Assembly: GCA_021809365.1 (NCBI GenBank)
Contig: JAKBAC010000016.1
Location: forward strand, 1 to 35,229
DNA: 35,229 nucleotides
Direction of reading: 5' to 3'
Origin: Planctomycetota bacterium
GTDB taxonomy: Bacteria; Planctomycetota; Phycisphaerae; WQYP01
Positions 22,509 to 32,107 of this stretch are shown piece after piece. The position numbers and the translations under genes were made by a program. Each line of letters starts with the position of its first letter. Position 1 is the stretch's first letter. The notes below the pieces were generated by a model. The model searched no databases. It was not told the origin of the DNA and worked only from the letters and a program-made list of their open reading frames with translations.

Positions 22509-24311
22509 GTGACATCACCTGAAAATCGGGGGTCCACAACAGAAGGCGTCGGCGTTTCGCCTTCACTTGGACCGATCCTGGAATATGAACAGTTGACCGC
22601 GCACGCCACACTTTTCGGGCGCGATGTATGGCGGCTGGCGGGGTTGTCGATTCTCATTGGAATCGTGGCCACGGCGGCGGCCATGGCGTTGCTGCGACTG
22701 ATTGGTTTACTGACCAATCTCTGCTTTTATGGGCGCTTTTCATTTTCCTTTGCCGATCCGACATCCGCGCATCTGGGAATATGGGTCATAGCCGTTCCGA
22801 TTGTCGGCGCGGTGGTCGTAGGCTTTATGGCCCGGTTCGGTCATGCGGGCATTCGCGGGCATGGTATTCCAGAAGCCATGGAGACGATTCTGACCAACCA
22901 AAGCCGCATTCCCAAACGTCTCACGCTGCTGAAACCCATTTCCGCGGCTATCAGTATCGGCACAGGCGGCCCATTTGGCGCGGAAGGCCCGATCATCGCA
23001 ACTGGTGGAGCCTTTGGATCAATGGTGGGGCAGATTCTGCACACCACGGCCGATGAACGCAAGATTCTGCTTTCGGCGGGTGCGGCGGCGGGTATGGCGG
23101 CAACATTCGGGTCCCCGGTCTCAGCCGTTCTGCTGGCGGTGGAATTGCTGTTATTTGAATTTCGCGCGCGATCGCTTGTGCCGGTGGCTTTAGCCAGTGC
23201 CACCGCGGCGGGTTTGCGAATTATATTTATGGGTGACAAACCCATTTTTGCGATGCCCAATATCGGCCCGGCGGAACACTGGTCGCTGGTGATTTATGCC
23301 ATCATCGGTCTGATTGCGGGAGTGGCGGCGGCGGGTGTCACGCGCCTGCTGTATCTGGTGGAAGACGGTTTTGAGAAATATAGCCACATTCATTGGATGT
23401 GGTGGCCGGCCTGCGGCGCGGTGGTGGTGGGCGTGTGCGGATACTTTGACAATCACACCATGGGCGTTGGCTATGACAATATATCGAAGCTGTTAACCGG
23501 CGGCATGGCCCTCCAAGCCATTCTCATGCTCCTGATCCTGAAATGGGTTTCCTGGACCGTGGCCTTGGGCAGCGGTACCTCCGGCGGCACATTGGCTCCG
23601 CTGTTTACCCTCGGCAGCGCCATGGGCCTGTTGCTGGGCATGGCGGCGGCGCATCTATTTCCTGATTCCGGCGTGGATGTGCGCGTGGCGGCGCTGGTCG
23701 GAATGGCGGCACTATTTGCCGGCGCATCACGCGCGCTCTTGACCAGTATTGTTTTCGCATTTGAAACCACCATGCAACCGCACGGCTTGCTGCCGCTGCT
23801 GGCAGGTTGTACGACAGCCTTTCTGGTTTCCTGCCTGCTGATGCGTGATACCATCATGACCGAAAAAATTGCGCGGCGCGGCATCCGTGTACAGACGGAA
23901 TTTTCGACGGATTTTCTAGATCGTCTTTTTGTGCGGGATGCCTATACGCGGGATGCCATTTCCCTGGATGGCTCCAAAACAGTGGCCGATACACGACAGA
24001 TGATTTTTGCCAGATGGGCGGTATTGAAGCACCATGAATTTCCGGTTGTTGATGGGGAAAACAAGCTCATCGGCGTGCTGTCCTACCGTGAACTTCTGGA
24101 TACGCGCGTTGATGCCGCCAGCACCGTGCAGGCGTTGATAAAACGCAAGCCCATCGTCATTGAACCAAACAGTCCGCTGCGACTGGCGGACAATCTGATG
24201 TCCCGCCACAACGTGGGGCAGCTGATTGTCACTGATCCGGAAAAGCCGGATCGCCCCATCGGTGTGATTACGCGCACGGACCTGCTGGCGGCACACCGCC
24301 GCTTCAGTTGA
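22509..24311 (+). CDS. CLC-family chloride channel/transporter with paired CBS domains
   Basis: A 600-residue membrane protein with about ten to twelve hydrophobic segments followed by two C-terminal CBS domains (about residues 470-600) that may sense nucleotides. CLC signatures are GHGIPE, GPFGAEGPII (with the gating glutamate) and GSGTSGGTLAPLF. The canonical GSGIP serine is His here. By my alignment, the internal proton-pathway glutamate next to the VEL segment is Leu, so channel or uncoupled behaviour is possible. The start is GTG at 22509. The AAGGAAG site is nearer to an overlapping ATG at 22499 that opens only a seven-codon frame. Confidence 0.88.
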   Translation: MTSPENRGSTTEGVGVSPSLGPILEYEQLTAHATLFGRDVWRLAGLSILIGIVATAAAMALLRLIGLLTNLCFYGRFSFSFADPTSAHLGIWVIAVPIVGAVVVGFMARFGHAGIRGHGIPEAMETILTNQSRIPKRLTLLKPISAAISIGTGGPFGAEGPIIATGGAFGSMVGQILHTTADERKILLSAGAAAGMAATFGSPVSAVLLAVELLLFEFRARSLVPVALASATAAGLRIIFMGDKPIFAMPNIGPAEHWSLVIYAIIGLIAGVAAAGVTRLLYLVEDGFEKYSHIHWMWWPACGAVVVGVCGYFDNHTMGVGYDNISKLLTGGMALQAILMLLILKWVSWTVALGSGTSGGTLAPLFTLGSAMGLLLGMAAAHLFPDSGVDVRVAALVGMAALFAGASRALLTSIVFAFETTMQPHGLLPLLAGCTTAFLVSCLLMRDTIMTEKIARRGIRVQTEFSTDFLDRLFVRDAYTRDAISLDGSKTVADTRQMIFARWAVLKHHEFPVVDGENKLIGVLSYRELLDTRVDAASTVQALIKRKPIVIEPNSPLRLADNLMSRHNVGQLIVTDPEKPDRPIGVITRTDLLAAHRRFS

Positions 24312-24429
24312 GATTGTGCCCGCATGACGCATAAGCAAATGCGCGCGACCCATGCCGCACGGGAGTTACACATGGCAGAAATCAGCGGGATTTTTCTCAT
24401 TTGCGCTTCGAGAGTTTGCAGTGGGAATC

Positions 24430-24465
24430 CATGCTTCATACAATCCGCTCTTGGATTGAAGCATG
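24430..24465 (+). promoter_or_regulatory. Leader hairpin upstream of pyrF
   Basis: Thirteen base pairs can form between CATGCTTCA plus ATCC (24430-24446) and GGATTGAAGCATG (24453-24465). A four-base bulge (TACA) interrupts the 5' arm and the loop is six bases. No U-tract follows, so it is not a classical terminator. It ends 34 bases before the pyrF start. A regulatory role is conjecture. Confidence 0.35.
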
Positions 24466-24499
24466 ATGTGTCGTTCGTGCTGGAATAAGGGATGGTACC

Positions 24500-25447
24500 G
24501 TGGCTGAAAAGAATTTTGCTGATCGACTGGCCCAGGCGATTCAGGATAAGAAAACTCCGCTGATTGTGGGGCTGGACCCGGTTTATGAAAATCTGCCGCC
24601 GGCGATTATCAGCCGCCCCGGCTTCAGTGATGCGCGATCATGCGCCGCATGCGTCGATGCGCTTTCGGAATTTGGCCGACAGATTATCCGTACCGTGGCA
24701 CCGCATGTCCCGGCGGTAAAAATTAATATCGCCTATTTCGAGCGGTATCTGTGGGATGGCGTGGAGGCTTATTACAATTTGGTGCAGGAAGCCCATGGCC
24801 ACGGATTACTGGTCATCGGCGATGTGAAACGCGGGGACATCGGCCACACGTCCACGCAATATGCGCTGGGCCATCTGGGCGATAACCATTGGCAGGACAC
24901 CGGGCGGATGGTTGGCCCGGATGCAATCACGATCAACCCATATTTTGGCTTGGATGGTATTGCGCCGTTTTTGGATGAGGCAACGGCGCGGGGCAAGGGG
25001 GCGTTCGCTCTCCTGCGCACCAGCAACGCCAGTGCGGGTCAGATACAGGAAATCCCGACAACCGATGGTCGGCCCGTGTTTCTGCACATTGCGGAAATGA
25101 TTGAATCCTGGGGTGCCGCGGCGCGGGGAGAATGTGGATTCAGCAGTCTGGGCGCGGTGGTCGGGGCTACCAGCGGAGCGGCGATTGCGCAAATCCGCCA
25201 GGCCATGCCGCACACCATTTTTCTAATTCCAGGGATCGGTGCCCAGGGAGGCAGCCTGGCTGATTGCGCCGCCGCCTTCTCGCCGGAGGGCCTCGGAGCG
25301 GTTATTTCCGCCAGCCGCTCCGTGATCTTTGCGCATCGTGAGTCCCGCTTTGCCAATGCTCCCGCAGCGCAATGGACCAACGCGGTGTTACAGTCGGTGA
25401 TGGAAACCAAATCGCAGATTGCGGCGGCGATTCCGGCATTTCAATGA
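24500..25447 (+). CDS. pyrF: Orotidine 5'-phosphate decarboxylase (type 2)
   Basis: A 315-residue TIM-barrel enzyme that converts OMP to UMP, the last step of pyrimidine synthesis. The catalytic Lys/Asp region GDVKRGDIGHTS and the substrate segment VGLDPVYENLP identify the longer, bacterial type 2 subfamily, and the length agrees. The C-terminal IPGIGAQGG holds the phosphate-binding loop. It begins with GTG after an AAGGGATGG ribosome-binding site. murD starts 33 bases downstream, so the two are probably co-transcribed. Confidence 0.94.
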   Translation: MAEKNFADRLAQAIQDKKTPLIVGLDPVYENLPPAIISRPGFSDARSCAACVDALSEFGRQIIRTVAPHVPAVKINIAYFERYLWDGVEAYYNLVQEAHGHGLLVIGDVKRGDIGHTSTQYALGHLGDNHWQDTGRMVGPDAITINPYFGLDGIAPFLDEATARGKGAFALLRTSNASAGQIQEIPTTDGRPVFLHIAEMIESWGAAARGECGFSSLGAVVGATSGAAIAQIRQAMPHTIFLIPGIGAQGGSLADCAAAFSPEGLGAVISASRSVIFAHRESRFANAPAAQWTNAVLQSVMETKSQIAAAIPAFQ

Positions 25448-25480
25448 TTCACTTTTCAGCGGCGCGGATGGAACAACATC

Positions 25481-26851
25481 ATGGCGGTACAACACGTGAA
25501 CAGCAATTTCAGAGGCCAACGCGCCGTGGTCATGGGCTTGGGCCGATTTGGCGGGGGCGTGGGCGTAGCGCGCTGGCTGGCGCAACAGGGAGCGGATGTG
25601 ACGGTCACGGATCAGGACCCGGCGGAAAAATTGCAATCCAGCATCGCCCAGCTTTCAGATACCCCGATTGTCCTGCAACTCGGCGGCCATGATCCTGAAA
25701 TTCTCGACACCTGCGATTTATTGGTGGTGAATCCGGCGGTGGACAAGATACGGTCCGCGTTTTTTCAGGCGGCGTTGCAGCGCCGGATTGCACTGACCAC
25801 GGAAATCAATATTTTTCTGCATCAGTGCCCGGCCAAAGTGATCGGCGTCACCGGCAGCGCCGGCAAATCCACCACGGCCGCCATGATCCATCTGGCGTTG
25901 ACGGCCGCACTTGGCAAAATCAGCAATCGCAGGGCCTGGCTGGGCGGCAATATCGGGGGTTCGCTGCTGGGTGATCTGGAGAAAATAAAACCGGATGATC
26001 TGGTGGTGCTGGAGCTGTCGAGCTTCATGCTGGAAGATTTGCCATGGATCGCCTCTTCCCCGCATATCGCGGTGGTGACGAATTTGGCGGGCAATCATCT
26101 GGATCGCCATGGAACACTGGAACGTTATGCCTCCGCCAAACAGAATATACTGCGTTTTCAAACCGCTGATGACATCGCCATTCTCAATGATGATGATCCG
26201 GCCATTCGCGCCTGGAATACGCATACGCGGGGGCATGTGGCGTATTACAGTACCGCGCGGGTGCCGGACATAAAGTTGGCGGTGCCGGGGCGGCATAACC
26301 AGTCCAATGCGCTGGCCGCGCTGGCTGTGCTCAAAGCGGCCTGCCTGGAGGCGGAGGCTCCCACAGCGCTGGCGGCGCTGGCCGAATTCCGCGGCTTGCC
26401 GCACCGCCTGCAACTGGTGCATACCAGTGATTCGGGGGTGCGATGGTTGAATGACTCCAAGGCCACCACTCCGGAGGCGGCAATGACCGCATTGGCTGCG
26501 ATGGAGAAAGGACACTTTGTGTGTATCATCGGCGGGTATGACAAACATGCGGATATGACGGAACTTTGCCGCCGACTGGCGGCAAAGGCGGGCGGCGTGC
26601 TGGGGATTGGCGCAACTGGCCAGGCCATGGTCAACAGGGTTCTTACACTCGGGCTGGCGGAAGATCATGCACGTTATGCGGCAACGCTGGAACAGGCGAT
26701 GCGCGTGGCCGATCAATGGTTGACAGAATCGCGCAACAATTCCGGCATATTAGACACGGTGCTGCTCTCCCCGGCATGCGCATCGTATGACCAGTTTCTG
26801 AATTATGAACAGCGCGGGGAACGCTTCGCGGCGCTGGCGAAAGGACATTAA
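25481..26851 (+). CDS. murD: UDP-N-acetylmuramoylalanine--D-glutamate ligase
   Basis: A 456-residue cytoplasmic Mur ligase that adds D-glutamate to UDP-MurNAc-L-Ala in peptidoglycan synthesis. The N-terminal nucleotide-binding motif is VMGLGRFGGGV. The ATP P-loop reads GSAGKSTT where most Mur ligases have GTNGKT/S. Also present are ELSSFMLEDL, NLAGNHLDRHG, PGRHNQSNALAAL and NDSKATTPEAA, all family hallmarks. The gene shows the organism makes peptidoglycan precursors, which matters if it is a planctomycete. The variant P-loop keeps the catalytic Lys and Ser. Confidence 0.94.
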   Translation: MAVQHVNSNFRGQRAVVMGLGRFGGGVGVARWLAQQGADVTVTDQDPAEKLQSSIAQLSDTPIVLQLGGHDPEILDTCDLLVVNPAVDKIRSAFFQAALQRRIALTTEINIFLHQCPAKVIGVTGSAGKSTTAAMIHLALTAALGKISNRRAWLGGNIGGSLLGDLEKIKPDDLVVLELSSFMLEDLPWIASSPHIAVVTNLAGNHLDRHGTLERYASAKQNILRFQTADDIAILNDDDPAIRAWNTHTRGHVAYYSTARVPDIKLAVPGRHNQSNALAALAVLKAACLEAEAPTALAALAEFRGLPHRLQLVHTSDSGVRWLNDSKATTPEAAMTALAAMEKGHFVCIIGGYDKHADMTELCRRLAAKAGGVLGIGATGQAMVNRVLTLGLAEDHARYAATLEQAMRVADQWLTESRNNSGILDTVLLSPACASYDQFLNYEQRGERFAALAKGH

Positions 26852-27067
26852 AATGTTCCGGCCGGGACGTTGTAATTCACAAGCGGAGCAACTGCGTATA
26901 GACTACGGCACGTTCTGATCGCGGTGGCCGCGCCTGGATCAGTAAAATGCCGCCATAAACAGATATCAAGCGGCTGATTCCGGTACCCGATGATGGGCAG
27001 GAATGAATCGAAATCAATGCGGGGGGTTGCCAGGCAATCTCCCGGAACCGATGTACGGGAAGGTTTC

Positions 27068-29554
27068 ATGCAGGCTCAATGGGTGAATAGCAAAATTCGG
27101 CGCGCTGTTTTGGCATCCACACACTGCCGACTCGCAATGGCCGCCTGCATGGCGGTGCTGCTGACCATTGGATCGGCGCAGGCGCAAACGGTATCCACCC
27201 CACGCCCGCCCGCCACACACCCCGCCGCCCCTCAACCCGCCAACAGCCCGGCAATCAAAGCGCATAAGCCCAGCCCGTTCGATGGGTGGCCGGTGGAAAA
27301 AATTGAAATTTTCGGCTGTACCCCCGCGGATCGCGCCTTGATTAAAAATCAGATTCGTGTGGTTCCCGGATCCGGATATAACCGGGCCGAAGTCGGCGTG
27401 GATGTGCGTTCAATCGCGTCATTGGGACGATTTTCATCGGTACGCGCGGATATTATTCCCACCGCCACACATGAAGTCATCATTCATTATATTGTCACCG
27501 AGCGTCCGGTGATCCGAACGGTGCGGATTGTCGGAAATAAGCATGTTAAAACCAAGACGATTCTCAAATCTCTTATGGCTCATCCGGGCGGTGCCATTGA
27601 TCCATTTGTATTTCAGACGGATCGGCGCGATATTGTTCGGATTTATCACAGCAAGGGATTTCTATTTGCGCGCGTGAGCCTGAGCCAGAAAGACCTGGCC
27701 GACGGCATCGTGCAATACCACGTCACCGAGGGGCCGCGGGTTTATATCAACAAAGTCTCGTTTGTCGGAAATAATTATTATCCAGACTGGTTTCTGCATT
27801 TTAAGACCGATGTAACCGCCCGCTGGAAGTTATTCTGGTTGATTCCCATCCATGACGGCGTCCTGCAACATTCCGAACTGGACGGCGACCTGGCGACGTT
27901 GCGCGAGCTTTGGCTGAAAAAGGGTTTTTTGGATTGTCGCACATCGTACAACCTGAAATTTACACCGGATCTGCATCATGTGCAGGTGCAATACATTATT
28001 CATCCTGGCCGACGATACCGCATCGGCAGCGTGATTTTGAAAGGCAATCACGCCTTGTCAACAGCGGCTTTAATGCCGGATGTCTCCATGAGGCCGGGAC
28101 ATTACTATGATCGCGATCTCGTAAAGGCCACACAAAAGCGCATTGAGGATGTCTATGGAAAACTTGGATACATTTACAACAAGGTCAATCCCTCATTTGC
28201 GTATATCTCCCGTCCGGGCTATGTGAATCTTATTATCCGAATAACCGAAGGCACGCCATATCACGTCGGACGGATAATTATCCGCGGCAACGCCAAAGTG
28301 GAGGATCACGTTGTCAGGCGGGAAGTGCGACTTTATCCCGGCGGCCTGTATGACACGACCGCCGTGCATCGCTCCATCTCTCATATTCAAGATCTGGGCC
28401 TGTTTAATCACGCCAATATCACCCCCATCGGCAATCAACCCAACACGCGCAACGCCCTGGTGAATCTCGACCAGGGAAGCACCGCCCAATTCATGATCGG
28501 GGCCGGCGTATCATCGGATGCGGGATTAATCGGCCAGATCAGTTTGACACAGAAAAATTTCGACATTACCGATACGCCGCATTCCCTCGGAGAACTTTTG
28601 CGCGGACAGGCCTTCCAGGGTAACGGGCAATACTTTAACATCTCCCTGGAACCGGGCACCGTTTATCAGTTGTATCGCGTGACCTTTGGCGAACCGTATC
28701 TCTGGGACAGCCCATACAGCTTCCGCAACAGCGCTTACTATTTCACCGAATATTATAATACTTACAATATTGACCGTTTGGGCGACCGCGTCACGTTCGG
28801 CAGAAGAATCACCAATCATCTGGCGGTTACGGTGGCATTCCGCTGGGAGAATGTCAATGTCAATAATATCACCGATGTCGGCCCCCCAGGCTTTGATCCC
28901 ACCGAGCCTGATGCCGCGCCGCAAATCTTCGCTCAGGCCGGCGGCCACTACCTCAGCAGCATCAAGCCGGCGATTATATTTAATGATACCGACAGCTCCA
29001 TATTCCCGACGAGCGGCGTTTCCGCCGGTATCTCAATGGAACAATTTGGCGCTATGGGCGGTGCCTATACCTTTACCAAGTTTGATGTGTTCGGCACGTA
29101 TTACCATACGCTGTACAAGGATTTGTTTGGCCGCAAGACGGTGTTGATGCTGAAAAACGATTTGGGCTTTATTCCATGGGGAACATCGGTATTTTTCGAG
29201 CGGTTCTACGCCGGCGGCATCGGCTCTCTGCGTGGCTATACCTATCTGGGTGTCACACCGCGCGACGGCCCGCTGCAGGATGGCATCGGCGGTAACTTTA
29301 TGGATGTCGGCACGGCGGAAGTGAATTTTCCGCTTTATAAGAACATGCTGCGCGGCGTTGTGTTTATGGACTTGGGAGATGTTGAACCCAATGTACACCT
29401 GGGCATCCTCCGTGCGGATGTCGGCATCGGTATTCGCGTTATCATTCCCTTTTTCGGCAAACTCCCGCTGGGTGTTGATCTGGCCTATCCCCTCCATCAC
29501 GCCCAGGGGGATCACATTGAATACATCAGTTTCGCGCTTGGAATACCTATGTAG
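27068..29554 (+). CDS. bamA: Outer membrane protein assembly factor BamA (Omp85)
   Basis: An 828-residue outer-membrane protein with a signal peptide ending near AQAQT and a proline-rich spacer. Five POTRA-like repeats span about residues 65-455 (for example VEKIEIFGC, RTVRIVGNKHV, YINKVSFVGN, RIGSVILKGNHAL, VGRIIIRGNAKV). The C-terminal Omp85 barrel runs from about 470, with the conserved lid-loop motif RFYAGGIGSLRGY. It folds and inserts beta-barrel proteins. The start at 27068 follows GGGAAGG; the frame to 26990 lacks such a site. It ends in Met, not the usual aromatic residue. Confidence 0.93.
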   Translation: MQAQWVNSKIRRAVLASTHCRLAMAACMAVLLTIGSAQAQTVSTPRPPATHPAAPQPANSPAIKAHKPSPFDGWPVEKIEIFGCTPADRALIKNQIRVVPGSGYNRAEVGVDVRSIASLGRFSSVRADIIPTATHEVIIHYIVTERPVIRTVRIVGNKHVKTKTILKSLMAHPGGAIDPFVFQTDRRDIVRIYHSKGFLFARVSLSQKDLADGIVQYHVTEGPRVYINKVSFVGNNYYPDWFLHFKTDVTARWKLFWLIPIHDGVLQHSELDGDLATLRELWLKKGFLDCRTSYNLKFTPDLHHVQVQYIIHPGRRYRIGSVILKGNHALSTAALMPDVSMRPGHYYDRDLVKATQKRIEDVYGKLGYIYNKVNPSFAYISRPGYVNLIIRITEGTPYHVGRIIIRGNAKVEDHVVRREVRLYPGGLYDTTAVHRSISHIQDLGLFNHANITPIGNQPNTRNALVNLDQGSTAQFMIGAGVSSDAGLIGQISLTQKNFDITDTPHSLGELLRGQAFQGNGQYFNISLEPGTVYQLYRVTFGEPYLWDSPYSFRNSAYYFTEYYNTYNIDRLGDRVTFGRRITNHLAVTVAFRWENVNVNNITDVGPPGFDPTEPDAAPQIFAQAGGHYLSSIKPAIIFNDTDSSIFPTSGVSAGISMEQFGAMGGAYTFTKFDVFGTYYHTLYKDLFGRKTVLMLKNDLGFIPWGTSVFFERFYAGGIGSLRGYTYLGVTPRDGPLQDGIGGNFMDVGTAEVNFPLYKNMLRGVVFMDLGDVEPNVHLGILRADVGIGIRVIIPFFGKLPLGVDLAYPLHHAQGDHIEYISFALGIPM

Positions 29555-29576
29555 CCAATGCTGATGGAGCTGCATG

Positions 29577-30899
29577 ATGAACGTGCAAAAACGTGAACGC
29601 CGCGCCAAGAGAAAACAGACCATGGTCGTGTTCAGTTTTCATCGTTCAGTTTTCGTCCGCGTGGAAAAATTTCCCTGGTGCAGAGTCCCTGTGCTCTGTT
29701 CCCTCCGTAATTACGGAGGGAACAGAGCACTAGCCCTGCGTACAGGGCTTTCCCTTCCACTGGCCATGCTGTTGATCCTGATACTGCGGTGGAACGTCGG
29801 CACTCTTCATGCCGCTAATACCGAAGGTGCCGGAAATTCCAAGCCTCCCAGCCTCGCCGTACTCCCCTTTGTCGCGGCTTCGCGCGATGCCAAATCCCTG
29901 GCCACGCGCATGCGATTTGCCGTGGGGCAAAAGATGTCCCGCAACGGCCATTATCACCGTGTCGATGATCATGACGTGGATGCCATGATTAACGCCCTGC
30001 AAATGCCCTGGACGCCACCGGTCACAACCAGGGATATTCAGACGGTCATTGAGTCACTGGCCACCGATCAAACCGTCGCGGGCTTCGTCAAAGGCCGCCG
30101 GCTTACGCTGGAACTATTTGTCGGCACCAAACTCACGAAGACCGTTTCGGCAACCATTCCCCCCAATAACACCAGCCCCCGGCTGACCATTGAACACATG
30201 CTCACCGCTCTGGCGCATCTGACATTTCATCATGTGCGCTCCTGGCAAATCGACCCGAATCCCGCGTTGAAAAGGCTGTTCAACGCCCGGCCCAATCTGG
30301 TCAAAGACCCGGATTTTACCCAGGCTGCTCAATTTGGCACCCATGCCGATGCCTGGGATGTTTTTCTTTTGAAGCAGGATTATCATCCGCCGCTGATTTC
30401 GGCCGCCGGCGCAAAAACACTTCCAGTCAATCGTGCCGCGATTGTGCCGCAACGTGTGGTCGTGCCGGGCGCTCAAGGCTACTGTCTGATGCTGCGCACG
30501 GACCTGAACATCGCCCAAAGCAATGGGCTGGCGTGTGAAAGCGACTGGATACCGGTGATCCAGGGCCATCGCTATCGCTTGGAGGTATGGTATCACAGCG
30601 ATGCCCCGCGAATCCGGATATTCATCAATGGCTTTGCCTACAGCCCCGATCAGTTCAGCAATCCGAAGAACCCGGCCAGCGAGCGCCGGGAACTTTACCG
30701 TTGCCAGGTTTTGCCGGTGACAAAAAATAAACTCTGGAGCCGCACCGGCATCGACTTCACACCCGAATCACTTAAAAGCATGAGAAAGAAATATCCGATT
30801 CGCTGGGTGCGCATCGATTTTTTTTCATATCTCAATGCGGGCGACGCGTTTTTCCGGAATGTGGAGCTTAAAGACATTACGACAACCGGAAATCAGTGA
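29577..30899 (+). CDS. Membrane-anchored protein of unknown function downstream of bamA
   Basis: A 440-residue protein with an unusually long basic N-region, then one hydrophobic helix at about residues 58-75 (LSLPLAMLLILILRW). Residues of about 90-145 (LAVLPFVAASRDAKSLATRMR...DDHDVDAMI) resemble the N-terminal nucleotide-fold-like segment of TolB/CsgG/LpoB-type periplasmic proteins; this is only a resemblance. The C-terminal 200 residues look like a beta-rich, possibly jelly-roll domain. GGAG precedes the ATG and bamA ends 22 bases upstream. A 40-bp perfect palindrome lies inside the coding frame just before the helix and is translated as RNYGGNRAL. It may have been acquired with a repeat element. 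The function is unknown; an envelope role is likely. Confidence 0.75.
   Translation: MNVQKRERRAKRKQTMVVFSFHRSVFVRVEKFPWCRVPVLCSLRNYGGNRALALRTGLSLPLAMLLILILRWNVGTLHAANTEGAGNSKPPSLAVLPFVAASRDAKSLATRMRFAVGQKMSRNGHYHRVDDHDVDAMINALQMPWTPPVTTRDIQTVIESLATDQTVAGFVKGRRLTLELFVGTKLTKTVSATIPPNNTSPRLTIEHMLTALAHLTFHHVRSWQIDPNPALKRLFNARPNLVKDPDFTQAAQFGTHADAWDVFLLKQDYHPPLISAAGAKTLPVNRAAIVPQRVVVPGAQGYCLMLRTDLNIAQSNGLACESDWIPVIQGHRYRLEVWYHSDAPRIRIFINGFAYSPDQFSNPKNPASERRELYRCQVLPVTKNKLWSRTGIDFTPESLKSMRKKYPIRWVRIDFFSYLNAGDAFFRNVELKDITTTGNQ
29691..29730. repeat. Perfect 40-bp palindrome within a coding region
   Basis: Twenty bases (29691-29710) are followed at once by their exact reverse complement (29711-29730), with no loop. 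A second hairpin, AGCCCTG-CGTA-CAGGGCT, follows at 29732-29749. The segment 29705-29733 matches the reverse complement of 35086-35114 at 26 of 29 positions, which links it to the repeat at the window's right end. Confidence 0.9.
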
Positions 30900-31108
30900 T
30901 CGATCAAATGGATGTGTCCGTTGTTTGCTTGTGCTCTACTGCTCTGTTCCACCATCCCCTGCTCAAGCCGCGGCAGCGGCTACTATGGTAGGAATCAGGA
31001 CGAACGGATTGGATATCGTTGGGCTTGCTCAAATGCGACAAAACGTTGAGAATTGGGATATGGGGGTTCCCATGTATGGACCCCCGAACTTTTGCAAGGA
31101 GTCCGATA

Positions 31109-31624
31109 ATGGCCAATATTACTTTCAAGGGCAATCCGATTCACACCGTCGGCGATGCGCCAAAGGCGGGTGGGAGATTGCCGGCGTTCACGCTGACAAA
31201 ATCAGATTTAAGTGAGTTGAAATCCACCGATCTGGCGGGCAAGACGGTTATTCTCAACATATTTCCAAGCATTGATACGTCCGTGTGCGCCCGATCCGTG
31301 CGGCAATTCAATACGGACGCCGCAGCGCTGAACAACACCGTGGTATTGTGCATCTCCGCCGATCTGCCGTTCGCGCAAAACCGTTTCTGCGGCGCGGAGA
31401 ACATTAAAAACGTGCAAACGCTTTCCAGCTTCCGTCATCCGGAGTTCGGCAATGTGACCGGATTGGCGATCGTGGATGGTCCGCTGGCGGGCTTACTGGC
31501 CCGGGCGGTGCTGGTGGCGGACGGCACCGGCACGATCAAATATGTGCAACTGGTGCCGGAAATTGCTCAGGAACCGGATTACGCCGGGGCCATTGGTGCC
31601 GCCAAAAATGCCTCCGGCAAATAA
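31109..31624 (+). CDS. tpx: Thiol peroxidase (2-Cys peroxiredoxin, Tpx)
   Basis: A 171-residue antioxidant enzyme that reduces hydroperoxides using thioredoxin. The peroxidatic Cys60 lies in FPSIDTSVC and the resolving Cys94 in NRFCGAENI, the Tpx arrangement. NITFKGNPIHTVGDAPKAG at the N-terminus is also typical. The start at 31109 follows AAGGAG. The preceding 209 bases, back to the exported protein gene, hold no gene. They include a 14-bp TGCTCTGTTCCACC (30940-30953) similar to the repeat at 29691-29730. Confidence 0.95.
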   Translation: MANITFKGNPIHTVGDAPKAGGRLPAFTLTKSDLSELKSTDLAGKTVILNIFPSIDTSVCARSVRQFNTDAAALNNTVVLCISADLPFAQNRFCGAENIKNVQTLSSFRHPEFGNVTGLAIVDGPLAGLLARAVLVADGTGTIKYVQLVPEIAQEPDYAGAIGAAKNASGK

Positions 31625-31786
31625 CTTGCCGAACGGGAAAATATAACCCTGCGCCGCAGAATCTCCGTGAACGGTTACCGAAGATTATTTACAGTATCGG
31701 TTATTTCTTCTGGCGTGCGGGGCGATTATAATATGCGTCGGACGTGACGTTCGGTGTGCGTTTTAATTATGGCTGGAAGGCGAACC

Positions 31787-32107
31787 ATGGGGATTGATGA
31801 ACGAATAGTAAGCGAGATCGTTCGACGGGTGCTTACAGTGGCTAAACCCGATAAGATTATTCTCTTCGGCTCCGCCGCGACCGATCGCATGTCACGCGAC
31901 AGCGACATTGACCTCTTGATTATTGAGCCGGATACACGTAATCAGCGGAGTCAATACGTGCGCGTTCGAAAGGCTCTCTGGGGCATTGACCATCCATTTG
32001 ATATCGTGTTTATTTCCAGACAGTGGTTTGAAAAAAGCAAAAATGCCGTCGGAGGAATCGCACACCCGGCAAATAAATATGGAAGGGTCATCTATGAAGC
32101 CGCCTGA
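31787..32107 (+). CDS. MNT-type nucleotidyltransferase (putative antitoxin, MntA-like)
   Basis: A 106-residue minimal nucleotidyltransferase. The GS-x10-DxD signature is complete: GSAATDRMSRDSDIDLLII. In the characterised MntA/HepT systems, such proteins transfer AMP to a tyrosine of the HEPN toxin and neutralise it. GGAAGG lies upstream of the ATG at 31787; an earlier ATG at 31754 lacks support. A TATAAT at 31727-31732 may be the -10. The stop overlaps the start of the next gene by 14 bases, so expression is coupled. Confidence 0.85.
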   Translation: MGIDERIVSEIVRRVLTVAKPDKIILFGSAATDRMSRDSDIDLLIIEPDTRNQRSQYVRVRKALWGIDHPFDIVFISRQWFEKSKNAVGGIAHPANKYGRVIYEAA

